Assembly: GCF_026745355.1 (NCBI RefSeq)
Contig: NC_079207.1
Location: forward strand, 12,832,338-12,896,337
Direction of reading: 5' to 3'
Source: Beta vulgaris subsp. vulgaris
Taxonomy: Eukaryota > Streptophyta > Magnoliopsida > Caryophyllales > Amaranthaceae
Length of the DNA stretch: 64,000 bases
Part shown: one piece after another, positions 1 through 10,328 of the stretch
Numbering within the stretch: position 1 is the first letter of the stretch
Layout: each line of letters starts with the position of its first letter
Notes under the pieces: generated by a model
What the model was told of the DNA's origin: nothing
The model's input: the letters and a program-made list of their open reading frames with translations, nothing else
Databases searched by the model: none
Translations under genes and position numbers: made by a program

Positions 1-45
1 AAAAAAAACAACTTGTTGTATGATTAGAGCAAGTGTACTAACTTA

Positions 46-1305
46 CATTGGGAATGCAAAAGAGTAATTGCTATCTTCACTTGCATTAGAATGAAGGGAG
101 AGGCTAGATGAATGGATGTTCTGCTGTTTACTTTGTTTTTCTTCTTCAAGTTTCATTGCTGAAATCAGTTTCATAACTTCCTCATCCTTCTGATCAAATA
201 ATGTTGATATCACTTTTTTATTTGCATGACTATCTTCTCCTTCACCAATAGCCTCATCTATTCTCGGTACAGTTGAAGTACTTATAATAAGTTGTCCATC
301 ATTTGTCTTTGCTAGTCCTGCAAGTTTTCTTATCTCCTGCAATTCTGCAATGGTAAAGTCTCCTTTCGACGATTTTCGCAACAATCCTCCATGCTCTCCA
401 CTTAATAGAACAGCTTGATCTCTTCCTATACTCGCATTCCCAATATTCAGGCTAAATAACGACTCATTAGAAGTAGCACTCCACTCTGCTGGTATAAGAG
501 AATCACATCTATCAAACACAGCAGAAGGTATCCTTTTTGGGTCATATTTATCTTCATATTTATGCATCACTTGGACTTCTGGTGTATGCATTGGTGACGA
601 TATTAATGTCTCAGTAGTTGTATCTTCAATAGGATCATCTTCAACAATTACATCCTCATCATGCTTGAACAAGTTTAAATTATTGCTAGTATTTGGTTGT
701 TTACCTATAAGCTTGTGGTCTATAATAATAAGATCGTCAGATGAAGAGTCTGATAATATTGAGTATTGCTTATTATACCCTTCCACTCTCGAGATATTTG
801 CCACTGCAAATGCCTGATCAACAGAATTCGTTTTGGTTTCATCATTATCATATTCGCTATCACGTTCATATTGTTGTTGTATGTTATCATCTGTGTCGAC
901 AGAATTTGTGTTGGTTTCATCTTCTTGTTCGCTATCATACCGTTGTTGAATGTTATCAAATGTGTCGACAAAACTTGTGTTGGTTTCATCATTATCATTA
1001 TCATCATCATCATCGTATGTGCTATTATCATCATATTGTGCTTGAATGTTATTATGATCCACTACTGTACCAGTATCATCCACTTGGTCATTGCCTAATT
1101 GATGAACATGGGGTGATGTTTGTATATCATTGATGTTAAGTCTTGGGGAAAGATTGATATCTTGGACAGCCTCTGGAAATAATAAATGCCAATCATTTTC
1201 TCTTTCGTGCGTGTTAGATTCATCTTGATCTGCAACATTAGGTTGAATTGGAATATGGATGTATCCTGCTCGAAATAGGTCACATTCAACGTCATCGCCA
1301 TCCAT
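46..1305 (-). CDS. Acidic hypothetical protein, large exon, gene continues past the left edge
   Basis: I do not recognise this protein. The open frame runs from an ATG at 1305 (MDGDDVECDLFRAG...) for about 420 residues. It is rich in Asp, Asn, Ser and Thr. In the middle (DNA about 800-1010) it has three imperfect repeats of about 25 residues built on DNDETNTNSVDT and DNIQQ.Y, so that part is probably disordered. The C-terminal part is less biased and holds a helical stretch (FTIAELQEIRKLAGLAK) and a Lys/Glu-rich segment. The stop codon at 43-45 lies inside GTAAGT read on the minus strand, a textbook 5' splice site, so the real coding sequence probably leaves the exon at 46 and continues left of the window. 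The frame is also open upstream to about 1362, just after a TAG that could be a 3' splice site, so this may be an internal exon. No domain or function is assigned. Confidence 0.6.
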
Positions 1306-1362
1306 CTCTAACAACTTTGAGTTACTCCACCTTATATTTGCATTCACCACTATATGGCAATG

Positions 1363-3949
1363 CTACAACTTTGATGAGTTCAATGTTATTCAATACTTCC
1401 TCTCTTTATGTTAGAGCTTTATATCAAGCTATAAGAAGGTGATTAACTTGTATGACAACCTGTTGCAAAGATTAAACTACTCATCATCATATATCGATGA
1501 ATAGAATATAAAATCTTTTTTTTTATAACTAGATAGGAATGTAGTGATACTTGTAAAAGACTAATAATAAGAAAAATAGAGTGTATATCATAATAAAAAA
1601 GTTATATAAGTCGTTCATTATCAAGTAATGCAAAGAAGATAATAACTCGAATGAATTTGAACTTATATAATTTCTCTTGAGTGTATTTTTTTAATGAACT
1701 ATAAAACCACTTTGAAAAAGGTTAAAAAAGAGCAAGTAATTTGGTTCATGCTCATAATAATACTTATCGTATCTACTCATGTCTCATTGTTATGTGTAAA
1801 TTATACAATATCCATTCTAGTTCCACAGACCAAATAAGTGCAAATATACTCATATAGTAAAATTTAAATCATGTATCAACAATATTACAACAAAATAGGT
1901 CGTGTATATGAAGCTTTTCATTTGCTTAAGAGTAATATGGAACATTTCTTAGTGGCTTTGATCATTATGATAGGACAACAAAGTTTTCCCTAGTTCTTTT
2001 CTACCCATTCGTACATGCTGTACTCATATGCATGCTAACTCGGCTATTAATGGTATTGCTTGTTAGCAAGTTCTCGATAACATATGTGCTACAAATCTAT
2101 GACTTTAGGCCCCAATTGATCTAACCAATCGATAAATAATGCGCTTACATAGATATGTAGCATGAGTAATTCTTTTAGGTCACGTGTTCATACCTATATC
2201 CGATACGATACATATCGGGTATGAGTACGATGCTCATTCCTAAAATTTCAAATCTTGCTGTTTTATATCCCCGTATCTGTCTATGTGCAACTTAGCTCAC
2301 AACATATATGTACCTATTATTCAATTCACCTCCTATCTACACGAATCAAACACGTTATTAGCATGTGGAGGTATACATTTATATAGGGTAAATGGTTCTC
2401 ATTGAATAATATGTAAACATGATAATTTTCATTGGTGCTTCATGCATGATTAACATTCATGTATCAAAATATATAATTCTTTCAAATTCTCATATTAACA
2501 TAATTAAGTATTTTTATTATGTTAAAATTCCTATTTTTCATCAAGAGAATTGAAAAAAATAATTATGAAAGGAAATAACCAATCATTTGAACTCATTAAT
2601 CAAATAACACACCTTATTTTTTTAAAGACAAAGCAATAAAAAGACTAGATTTTGGAAACTATCAATTATACATAAAAATATAAAAAATTTACTTTACCTC
2701 AACAAATTTGAATATAAATTTCTATAGAGAATGTGATAACAAAGATTTCATAAACTTTCTCCCTTTTTTTTTTCTTGATTAACTACTTTTTATCTTTTGT
2801 ATGAATGTTAAGATTTTGGGTTTCTGTGAAAGAGGAGACGAAGAAAGATAGAGAGAAAAGAGAGAAAGAGAGAGGGAGATAGCTAGGAAATGAAGGTGAG
2901 AGGCATACCGAAGCTCAAGGTAAGTTTGATTATATTAATCAATTAAAATTCGAAAAAAAAGATTTGAAATATACCATTCATGGGATATAATCACAAGAAT
3001 GCCCTTAATCCTTTTTATTTTTTTGAGGGGCCTTAATCATTTTTATTCATAATATGGATTATAGAGTAATGCTCACCTTAACCTTCATCCAATTATATTT
3101 TCTATAACTTTTGGAGAACTAGAGATTTCCTAATTCTTAATTATTTTTTTCTCTTCAATTTTCCTTTGTTTTCGCTTTTCCCATTATAATTTTCATTAAA
3201 TGATAATACTTTTTATCACTTTAAGTGACTTTTCCCCCTCCTTTTTATGGGATAAATTAGACAATTTATCTACTATGATTGAGAAATGCAATAAAAAATT
3301 CCCCAAAAATTGATGATATTGCTCTTGAATAGCCATAACACTCACTACATGGTGGCCTATTATATACTTCTATATTTTTTTAATTTCACTTTCTAATTTT
3401 TTAAGGGATAATTTCAATTTTTTTTTAACACGACTGTACATGTTTAATTTAAACATATAGAAATTTTTTATAAAGAACAAGGGGTATAAGTTGACAAAAT
3501 ATCAATAAATTTTAAAGATTTTTTCTATTATACTAGTAAGTTATTAACTAAATAAACATGGATCGATAAATATTTAACAAAGAAAATAGGTTAAATGAGT
3601 CGACATGGGTAACTGATTAATTAAATTGATCGAGTTAGTATCAAGGAATTCTGACAAGATTAACCAAACGAGTCATGTTAGTATTGAGACTTTCTAACAT
3701 AATTAGTAATGACACGAATCCTGCAAATTAATAGGTGCACATGTATGTATGGTGAGGAAGGTGCACACAATAAACATCAAGCACTAAGTTATGAACATAA
3801 TTACTATCAATAAATATATGTTAATAGATATATACATATGTTCATTTGGCTTGTTAGCCATGTACATGTATTCATTTGACTTATTATTTATGTACATTTT
3901 TGACTTGTTAGCCATGTTCATTTGTGCATCTTTCTAGAGAGTTTTAGTT
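1363..3949. other. AT-rich intergenic region, no gene recognised
   Basis: No convincing coding frame or repeat termini are seen. The stretch contains a GA-rich patch with a short candidate exon (2820-2925, listed separately) and, at 3835-3935, two or three degenerate copies of a unit around 'cttgttagccatgt'. Confidence 0.5.
2889..2918 (+). other. Possible orphan first exon or promoter-proximal ORF
   Basis: A purine-rich leader (2825-2888, GA repeats) is followed by ATG and ten codons (MKVRGIPKLK), then a consensus 5' splice site GTAAGT. This looks like a plant 5' UTR and first exon, but the next kilobases on this strand are transposable elements and no continuing exon was found. It could equally be a chance ATG in a GA-rich promoter patch. 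Confidence 0.2.
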
Positions 3950-3954
3950 CATGT

Positions 3955-4020
3955 AATCCATGTACAATTTGATCCTGAGACCTCAAGTACATATACAGAA
4001 GTCTTAACCACTAGGCTAAT
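3955..4020 (-). repeat. SINE-like, tRNA-derived fragment
   Basis: On the minus strand the text reads CCTAGTGGTTAAGAC followed about 30 bases later by GGTCTCAGGATCAAAT. These resemble the polymerase III A and B boxes of plant SINEs. Only this head region is recognisable; no tail or target duplication was identified. Confidence 0.4.
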
Positions 4021-4056
4021 TATCATAAAATATTATATTAATAAATGCAATTTTTT

Positions 4057-4090
4057 CTTACCGGGACATAACCCGGGCCAAATAACTAGT
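4057..4090 (+). mobile_element. Helitron-like 3' terminus
   Basis: A hairpin (CCGGG, loop acataa, CCCGG) is followed after a short AT-rich spacer by CTAG, and the next base is T. This is the standard Helitron 3' end layout (hairpin, CTRR, insertion before T). I could not fix the matching 5' TC end, so the size of the element is unknown. Confidence 0.4.
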
Positions 4091-4195
4091 TACAGTTTAG
4101 AATCCCATCAAACCAAAAAAAATACTTACAGTTTATATAACCTTTGCTCTCTCTGCATTCATCCATTCCAATTTCCTCCTCAGTCCTCACACGCA

Positions 4196-4906
4196 CAGGT
4201 GGCGGATCTAGAAATTCAAAAATGGGGATACAGAACAATGAGCAATTAGATTCACAAAATATATCATTTTTCCTTCCCTAATCTTTGGCTATATTTTATT
4301 TTTTGGAGCCAAATTTCGTCAACTTCAACCTAAAAATACCATTAATATATAAGAAAAAAATATCATATGATATAAATGCTTCGATACAAGATGTGGATAA
4401 AGGTAATGGATTTTAAAATTTGTTGTTGATATAAGTCACATAATCATGTTAATGGAATAAGGTGAAAAATGGTTATTAGAAGATAAAATGATGACTTAAT
4501 AAGTACATAGAAATGAGATAAAAAAAAATACAAAATAACCCGACAATTTTAATATAAGTTAGCAACTTTCTATAATTCATATTGGTGTATGTTATAAGAA
4601 TTGCATATTTAACATCTACATAAGTTATTCCTTTTATTTAGGAGGGCCTGAAAGAGTAAGAGGAAGAAAAATGTTGCTAAAGAACATTTGAGAAAAAAGA
4701 AAGAGTAAGAAAAAGAAAGAAAGATTGAAAGGTAGATTACAGGAATTGAACATGCAACCTCACACTCTTTTCAATTTCCTCTCCCTTACCACTGAAACAA
4801 ACACTAGTTTTGATAAAAGTTTGCATGTGTAAACTATATATATCTGCTTTTCTAAATTAATGGGGGTACAGTTGTACCCACTGTACCCCCTGTGTATCCG
4901 CCACCG
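4196..4906. mobile_element. Non-autonomous hAT-like element (copy 1)
   Basis: The left end reads CAGGTGGCGGATCTAGAAAT. The right end, on the other strand, reads GTGGCGGATACACAGGGGGT and then contains GTACAACTGTACCCCC. Both ends match those of the better-preserved copy at 35518-36526, including a GGGGGTACAGTTGTA subterminal motif, so they belong to one family. No transposase frame is present. Target duplications are unclear: both flanks contain acacgc but no perfect 8-mer was found, as expected of an older insertion. It splits the minus-strand LTR sequence on either side. Confidence 0.6.
4736..4815 (-). repeat. SINE-like sequence inside the hAT element
   Basis: Minus-strand text has TTTCAGTGGTAAGG followed by GGTTGCATGTTCAATTCC, resembling A and B boxes of a tRNA-derived SINE. 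It sits within the 4196-4906 hAT-like element, either as a later insertion or as captured sequence. Confidence 0.4.
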
Positions 4907-5603
4907 CGACAACACGCGAGCGGCAAAGCGAGGGCAGAACAACAGCGCTACAGGGGAGAAAGAACAAAGTAGTGGCAACGCGAGTAGAGGAAGAAGGAAA
5001 GTGGGCAGCAACAACCACAACTCGTGGCGGCAAGCAGAAGAACCACCAGCAACTATGGCAACGCGGCGCACGAAGAGCAATAGAGCAACACCCTCGAACA
5101 ACAAGTAACGAAACAGGGGAGTAGAGAACGACGCAAAATCTCCGACAACCTTGGAGAACGCCGGCGAGACGCGACGCAGGTGAGCGAGAGAGAAAGAGAA
5201 AGTCTGACGGGGAGGAGAGAGAATGGGTTTGGGGGTTTCCTTTGGGGTTTTTCTCGAGCGTGGTAAATGATAAGAGGGAGAAAGAGTTGGGTTTTGGTTT
5301 AAGTGAGAATGCCGACCAAAAGATCTGGGGGGGAGGTTTACTTCATTAACCGACAACATAAAGGAAGGGAACCCAACTTTAGTTTTCTAATCGGGTAAAT
5401 ACATATCAACAAATTACTCATTAAACGCGATATATAAAATAATATAATAATAACTCCATAAAATTAATATAACGAATATATTACAAGAACAACATATAAA
5501 ATTCATACTCCATAAATCAAATAAAATAGAATTTTTGAAACATAATTATCTTAACAATTCTAATTAATATTTAATTAAACGCACTTAAAAATGGGCTATT
5601 ACA
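4907..5603 (-). mobile_element. LTR of a gypsy-type retrotransposon, minus orientation, interrupted
   Basis: Read on the minus strand from 5603, the LTR opens with TGTAATAGCCC, closely matching the plus-strand LTR opening at 6286 (TGTTATAGCCC). Beyond about 5400 it carries a GC-richer leader with 'aaaaccc' motifs and Arg/Pro/Ser-coding triplets, like the leader at 6480-6910. The sequence is interrupted by the hAT element at 4196-4906, and its outer end (below 4196) is not resolved. The roughly 200-codon frame on this stretch is a by-product of the GC-rich LTR leader, not a gene. Confidence 0.6.
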
Positions 5604-5880
5604 TACTACCACCCTTATTTAAAGTTTTGTCCTCGAAACTTGCAAACAATTATTTTCAGAAATCCAAAATCTCAAGCTCCAAAGACATGAATGACCAGCC
5701 TCCATTCTACCATCATCTTTTGTATCTCTACTTCAACTTGATTCGCGAAATCAAGGAGCAAAGAAAATCTCTACTTCGACTTGAATCGCAAAATCAAGGA
5801 GCAAAAAGCAAAAGGGGCAAACTTGTTGGCATTGGATTTCAATCATCTCATTTGCAGAGATCTCATTTGAAATTCATTTG
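5604..5880 (-). mobile_element. 3' internal end and polypurine tract of the minus-strand LTR element
   Basis: Read on the minus strand this ends ...TTTCGAGGACAAAAC, then TTTAAATAAGGGTGG and TAGTA, immediately before the LTR start at 5603. The GAGGAC motif followed by a purine-rich AAGGGTGGTAG tract next to a TG-starting LTR is typical of chromovirus-type Ty3/gypsy elements. About 150 bases align in inverted orientation with 6140-6285. The body of the element, including any polyprotein, is missing. Confidence 0.6.
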
Positions 5881-6130
5881 ATAAAGCAAATAATATAAGT
5901 TGTCTCAAAATACACATTTTTAAGTAAATAATATCGGAGACAACCAAATCATAACAAGATAATGCTATACACATCAGCAAGTATACACACAAGTATCACC
6001 TATTCATATCAATGGATCCATATAGCACACGCATCAGCGCAAACACTCATAGGGCTTGGTTCATTTATACCTAACTTATTAGTCAATCCATTAAACATAT
6101 TTTTCAGCTCTTACACTATGATATGGAAAT
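5881..6130. other. Junction between two inverted retroelement 3' ends
   Basis: About 250 bases of AT-rich sequence separate the two opposed internal ends. No gene or clear boundary motif is visible. It may hold the breakpoint joining the two elements. Confidence 0.4.
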
Positions 6131-6285
6131 CATAGCATTTTGATATTGAGTTGAAGTGGAGATACAGAAGCTGATGGTAGAATTGAGGTTTGGATGACTG
6201 ATATCTTACAAGTGTGAGATTTTGGTTTTATCTAAATTATTATTTTCAAGTTTCGAGGACGAAACTTTAAATAAGGGTGGTAGTA
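6131..6285 (+). mobile_element. 3' internal end and polypurine tract of the plus-strand LTR element
   Basis: The segment ends TTTCGAGGACGAAACTTTAA, then ATAAGGGTGGTAGTA, directly before the LTR start at 6286. It is the inverted counterpart of 5604-5760, with the same order of motifs. No polyprotein frame remains upstream. Confidence 0.65.
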
Positions 6286-8295
6286 TGTTATAGCCCTGTA
6301 TTGAAGAGCGTTTATTTAAACGTTAAATATAATTATTGAGTTAATTATGTTGCGAAATTTATTATTTTATTTGAGTTGTGGAGTTATTATTATTATTATT
6401 TTATATTTTCGGATTTTAAGTTTGAGGTGAGTGGTATTTGGCCAAATAAGGAAATTATAGACGGTCTATTTTCTTTCCCTTGTCGGTTTATAAATTGCAA
6501 ACCCAAAAAAAACAAAACCCATCTTTATCTCGAACATCCTCGTCATTTCTTAGTGAAACCCAAAACCTCAACACCTAGCCATTTTCTCTCTCTATCCCTT
6601 CGCTCCTTCGGCCGTTGTCGCCATAACCACCGACGCCCTCGCCGGAGTTCCCTTGCTGCTCGCCGGAGCCGCGCTCTCTTTCCCCCTTCGTGTTTTCTCC
6701 CTCCTCTGTTCGTGTTCGGCGTTGCTTTGCTGCTCGCGTGCTGTCGCGATGGTGATGCTGGTGGTTGCGTGGTGGTGTTGTTCCTGTTCGCTGTTGTTTT
6801 GCGTCGCACCGCCTGTTCGCCGCTGACAGATCCGCGTCGCTCCACGAACTACGGCGAATCGTCGGAGCTGTGCTCCCTTGTTTCTCCCTGCTCTGTTGAG
6901 CAGAGGTAAATCAACCTCTTTCTTGTCCTCTTGAAACTCTGATTTCCAGTTTTGTTTAGCCTAAGTTGCTGTTGTGTTGATGCGCGGTGTCGGTGTTGGT
7001 GTTATATTATTGTTGGTGATGGCGATCTTTGTTGTTGATGCTGCGTTGTAGAGGTTGTTGTGGGGGTGGATGTTGCTATTGTTTGTTGTTGCTATTATTG
7101 TTGTCTGTTGTTGTTGTTAGTGTTGTCGTTGCTACTCTTTTAGTGGGTTGTGGTGTGTGTTGTGATGGAAGAAACAACCACACTAAGGTTTCAATTTCTT
7201 AATGGATAATGGTATAATTAAGTTGTTTTATTTTCATAGTATTAAAATTAGTTGCTTGCTTGTTTAGGGAAGTTATTGATAGAGTTAAGTTTGTTTAGTT
7301 TGATTAAGTTAAGAGTTATAGTTCTTAATTGAGGATAAAGGAAATTAGAATGATAAGTGGAGGTAATTTCTAAATTGAGAATTGGTTATGGATTCACTTT
7401 GTAGTTTAGATTAGTTTAAGGATAGTTTTAATTATCGTTATTGTTATGAGGTGAATTGTTGGAGAACGATTATGGAGTTTAAGTCTCATTTGGAGATGAA
7501 GATTAATGAAAGAGGTTTTATCGTTCAGAATTGGATAACGCTTCAGGTAACTTTTATGTTCAGTAAAATCATTTACTCATGCCCATGTGTGTATGGATCT
7601 CTATTCTGTTTTTGATACTTAATTAAGTTCGTACTATGGCCATAGTTATGAATGTGTTGATTCTGGAAATGTTATTTGATGAATATGAATACGAAAACCG
7701 TTTTGCTGGCTTAGTTTATGAACTGAAAATAGAAAGTGGGCAAAGTATGGGTGGAGGATGGTTACTCTTTTGACCTGATACGGTTGGCTACACTCCATAA
7801 CGAACCTTGGAGGAAGTATTGCTGGGGTCCATAACGAATCTTGGAGGCAGCGTTTGTCCTTTGTCCAGAGCCCGTACTTGCCACTGATTTGTTTAAGAGA
7901 GTGAGCTATGCCAACGTTGTAACGAAATGAAAATGATCTGAGAAATAAAATGTTTATAACGGGCTGAAGTAAAGGTTACGAGTTTTCCACTCATTTTGGA
8001 ATTTTGTTTGTTTTGTATTTCTTCTCTGAATTTGCAGGTTCGGTATCAAGAGCTCGAGAATGGAAGTGAAGCAAGATTATGATGTCGTCCTAGATTAAGG
8101 ATTGAGCTTGTCTCTAGTTAGTTGATTTGAGAATAGTTATTTATATTTCGTTGTATATAATATTTGGGAATTTTAGTCGAGATATTGGTGTAATTAAGGA
8201 TATTTTCTGCTGCGATTTATTTAATTAAGATTTGGATTATAGTTTATGGTTGTCGAGTGTGTTTCGCTAGCAGCTCGGAAGAGCAGGCTGTTACA
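6286..8295 (+). mobile_element. 3' LTR, gypsy-type (about 2.0 kb)
   Basis: The LTR opens with TGTTATAGCC and closes with GGCTGTTACA, giving the short inverted TG...CA ends expected of an LTR. A polypurine tract lies immediately upstream. Within it are an AT-rich promoter-like part (6300-6420), a GC-rich leader (6540-6910) whose 177-codon frame is not gene-like, then TTG/GTT-rich sequence. Near 7790-7850 it has a partial duplication around 'ccataacgaa.cttggagg'. The internal domain of this element to the left is nearly all gone. Confidence 0.7.
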
Positions 8296-10328
8296 ACGTG
8301 ACTTCAAACAATCTTGTAACAGATACATATCTCATATAGAAACTAATTAATTAACCTTTCAACATATCACGATCCCTTATAAGGAATCTGGGTTTACCAA
8401 CTTTGATATAAGTAATACACTTTACTTCCTTTAATTGATTTCTTATCAGAAATCCAAACTTATGCTTTCATACTCTATCAATCAGTTTCTTATATATTAC
8501 TACATTAATTCTTATCAAGACATCAACAACATAATAACTTTCCCTATCACGATTTCTTATCAAGAATCCAATAATGAGATACGATTCCTTATCAGGAATA
8601 CAACATCAATATAACTTACCATGATATGCTTCCTTACCAGGAAACTAATATCAATATTCATATTCAAATACTGAATAAACATTCATTACCTATCTGATAT
8701 GATTCCTTATCGGGAATCCAATATCGAAACAACTTACCACGATACGATTCCTTATCAGGGATCCATTATCGATATAACTTTCATACTCTGAGATATCATT
8801 CCTTTTAACCAGGGGGAAAGAGAACGCGGCGGAGGAGACAAAGCTTACACTCCGACAGTGGGGGTCGTCACCCAACCATCCGCTTTACTTTTGGCCAATA
8901 ACCGCGACTAGTCCGGAGTACCTTTTTCCGCTGATTTCATCAACCATCCACAGGTTTCACATTACCTGATATAACACCCGATTATCGCCCCACAGAGCAA
9001 TGGGCAGGTTTCCCTGTGGGGCCCCCAAGGTTCACAATCCATGGGGCACTGTTCATGTCACCTCGTCCGTCGACTCAGACGAGGCTACTTTCCCCTTTCA
9101 AATTTCTTTCGATTATCGTTCATTCAATCAGTTCATTCATATAACTCATCCAATAATTTAGTAATCCTTAATAATGATCTTTGAATAACGAACCAAACCA
9201 AGTGATTTCCCTAGATAACCATAATCATTTAACATATAACTCTTATAAATACGTATTTCAAATTGATACATCTATGCTTTTCAATTCCAATTACCATCAT
9301 AATGCTTGTGAGCCTCAACTGGTAGTAATTAATCATGTCGATAAAATATCCACAACAATATCACTAGGTCTCTCAGTTAGAATTAACTAACGAGAGTTAC
9401 TAAGTCAATTCTACACATTACCTGCTTTTGCATATACATAGTTCATACTAGTTTTCCTTTTTATATTCACCAATTTATATTCATCTTGTCGACAAAATTA
9501 GTTATCAAGTCCCAACAATACTTACAATATACAGGTCTCTCTCTTAGAATTAACTAAGGAGAGTTAACTCAAACTCCACAACTCGAGATTCACCAATCAA
9601 AGGTTGATTGAAGTGACTAAATAGGGTTCTAGTTATACCATTAGCTGAATTCTAATTAGCGTGATCAACAATGAACCCATCTAGGAACCATACTCACACC
9701 TGCATTGATGAATCCGTTCCTTTCGTAGTTACAGAACAATTGAATCAAATAACTAAAACTTCTTTAAAATAATCATTACCCTTATAATCACTTATCTACA
9801 AAGAGTCATGCACCGATCCATTTATAGTATTCTACTTATAGTTACTAAACCAAATCCCGATCTAGAAACACCATCTTGGTAGTCTAGTCCACAATTAGTT
9901 AAACTTACTCCAATATCCTCCTTATTAAGGATTATTAGTTAATTCCTTTTATAACTTTTTATGAGAAAACTATCTAAGTTATTCACTTAATACTTTCTAT
10001 AATAAATACCTTGACAAACCAACAATTCACTGTTATACTTCTCTTCACATACTAGGTAGTATATTTCCCTAAAGTAATATGAACCAAAACTAACAATACA
10101 TAAGATGGGTTCAAGGATTCAAGGAAAAGAACCACTAGGTTGGATTAACCCGTATTTTAGTTCATTCGATATTTATGTCAACTTTATACATTAACTATGG
10201 TCACTTAAACTAGAAACATCATATCAACTTATAATTCCAACCGGTAATCGATACACTTCTAAGCAGAAACTCAATTCAAAAGTTGATAACTAATTCCTGG
10301 ATTAGCACTAATCCAAATCCGCAATCCA
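8296..10328 (+). mobile_element. Non-coding internal region ahead of a third LTR
   Basis: Two kilobases without a credible coding frame lie between the LTR ending at 8295 and the polypurine tract at 10329. The polypurine tract belongs to the next LTR, so at least the right part is probably the internal domain of a non-coding (LARD-like) element. The stretch includes the hairpin repeat array at 8365-8770 and a second duplicated motif: 'tctctc.gttagaattaacta' with 'gagagtta' at 9366-9400 and again at 9535-9575. Confidence 0.45.
8365..8770. repeat. Array of short palindromes
   Basis: GATTCCTTATCAGGAATC-type hairpins (6-bp arms, 6-base loop) recur at roughly 60- to 100-base intervals (near 8370, 8550, 8585, 8630, 8700 and 8745), with partly conserved spacers of the form 'caatatc.atataactta'. 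The copies are degenerate. Confidence 0.55.

Noticed and set aside
720..1133. Met/Ile/His-rich frames overlapping 720-1133
   Set aside because: Shadow frames over the Asp-codon repeats of the edge gene.
4760..5359. 199-codon minus-strand frame and the 82-codon plus-strand frame overlapping it
   Set aside because: Spans the border of a hAT element and the GC-rich LTR leader; no protein family features.
6376..6909. 177-codon plus-strand frame and its antisense 100-codon partner
   Set aside because: GC-rich leader inside the LTR at 6286-8295; open because of composition.
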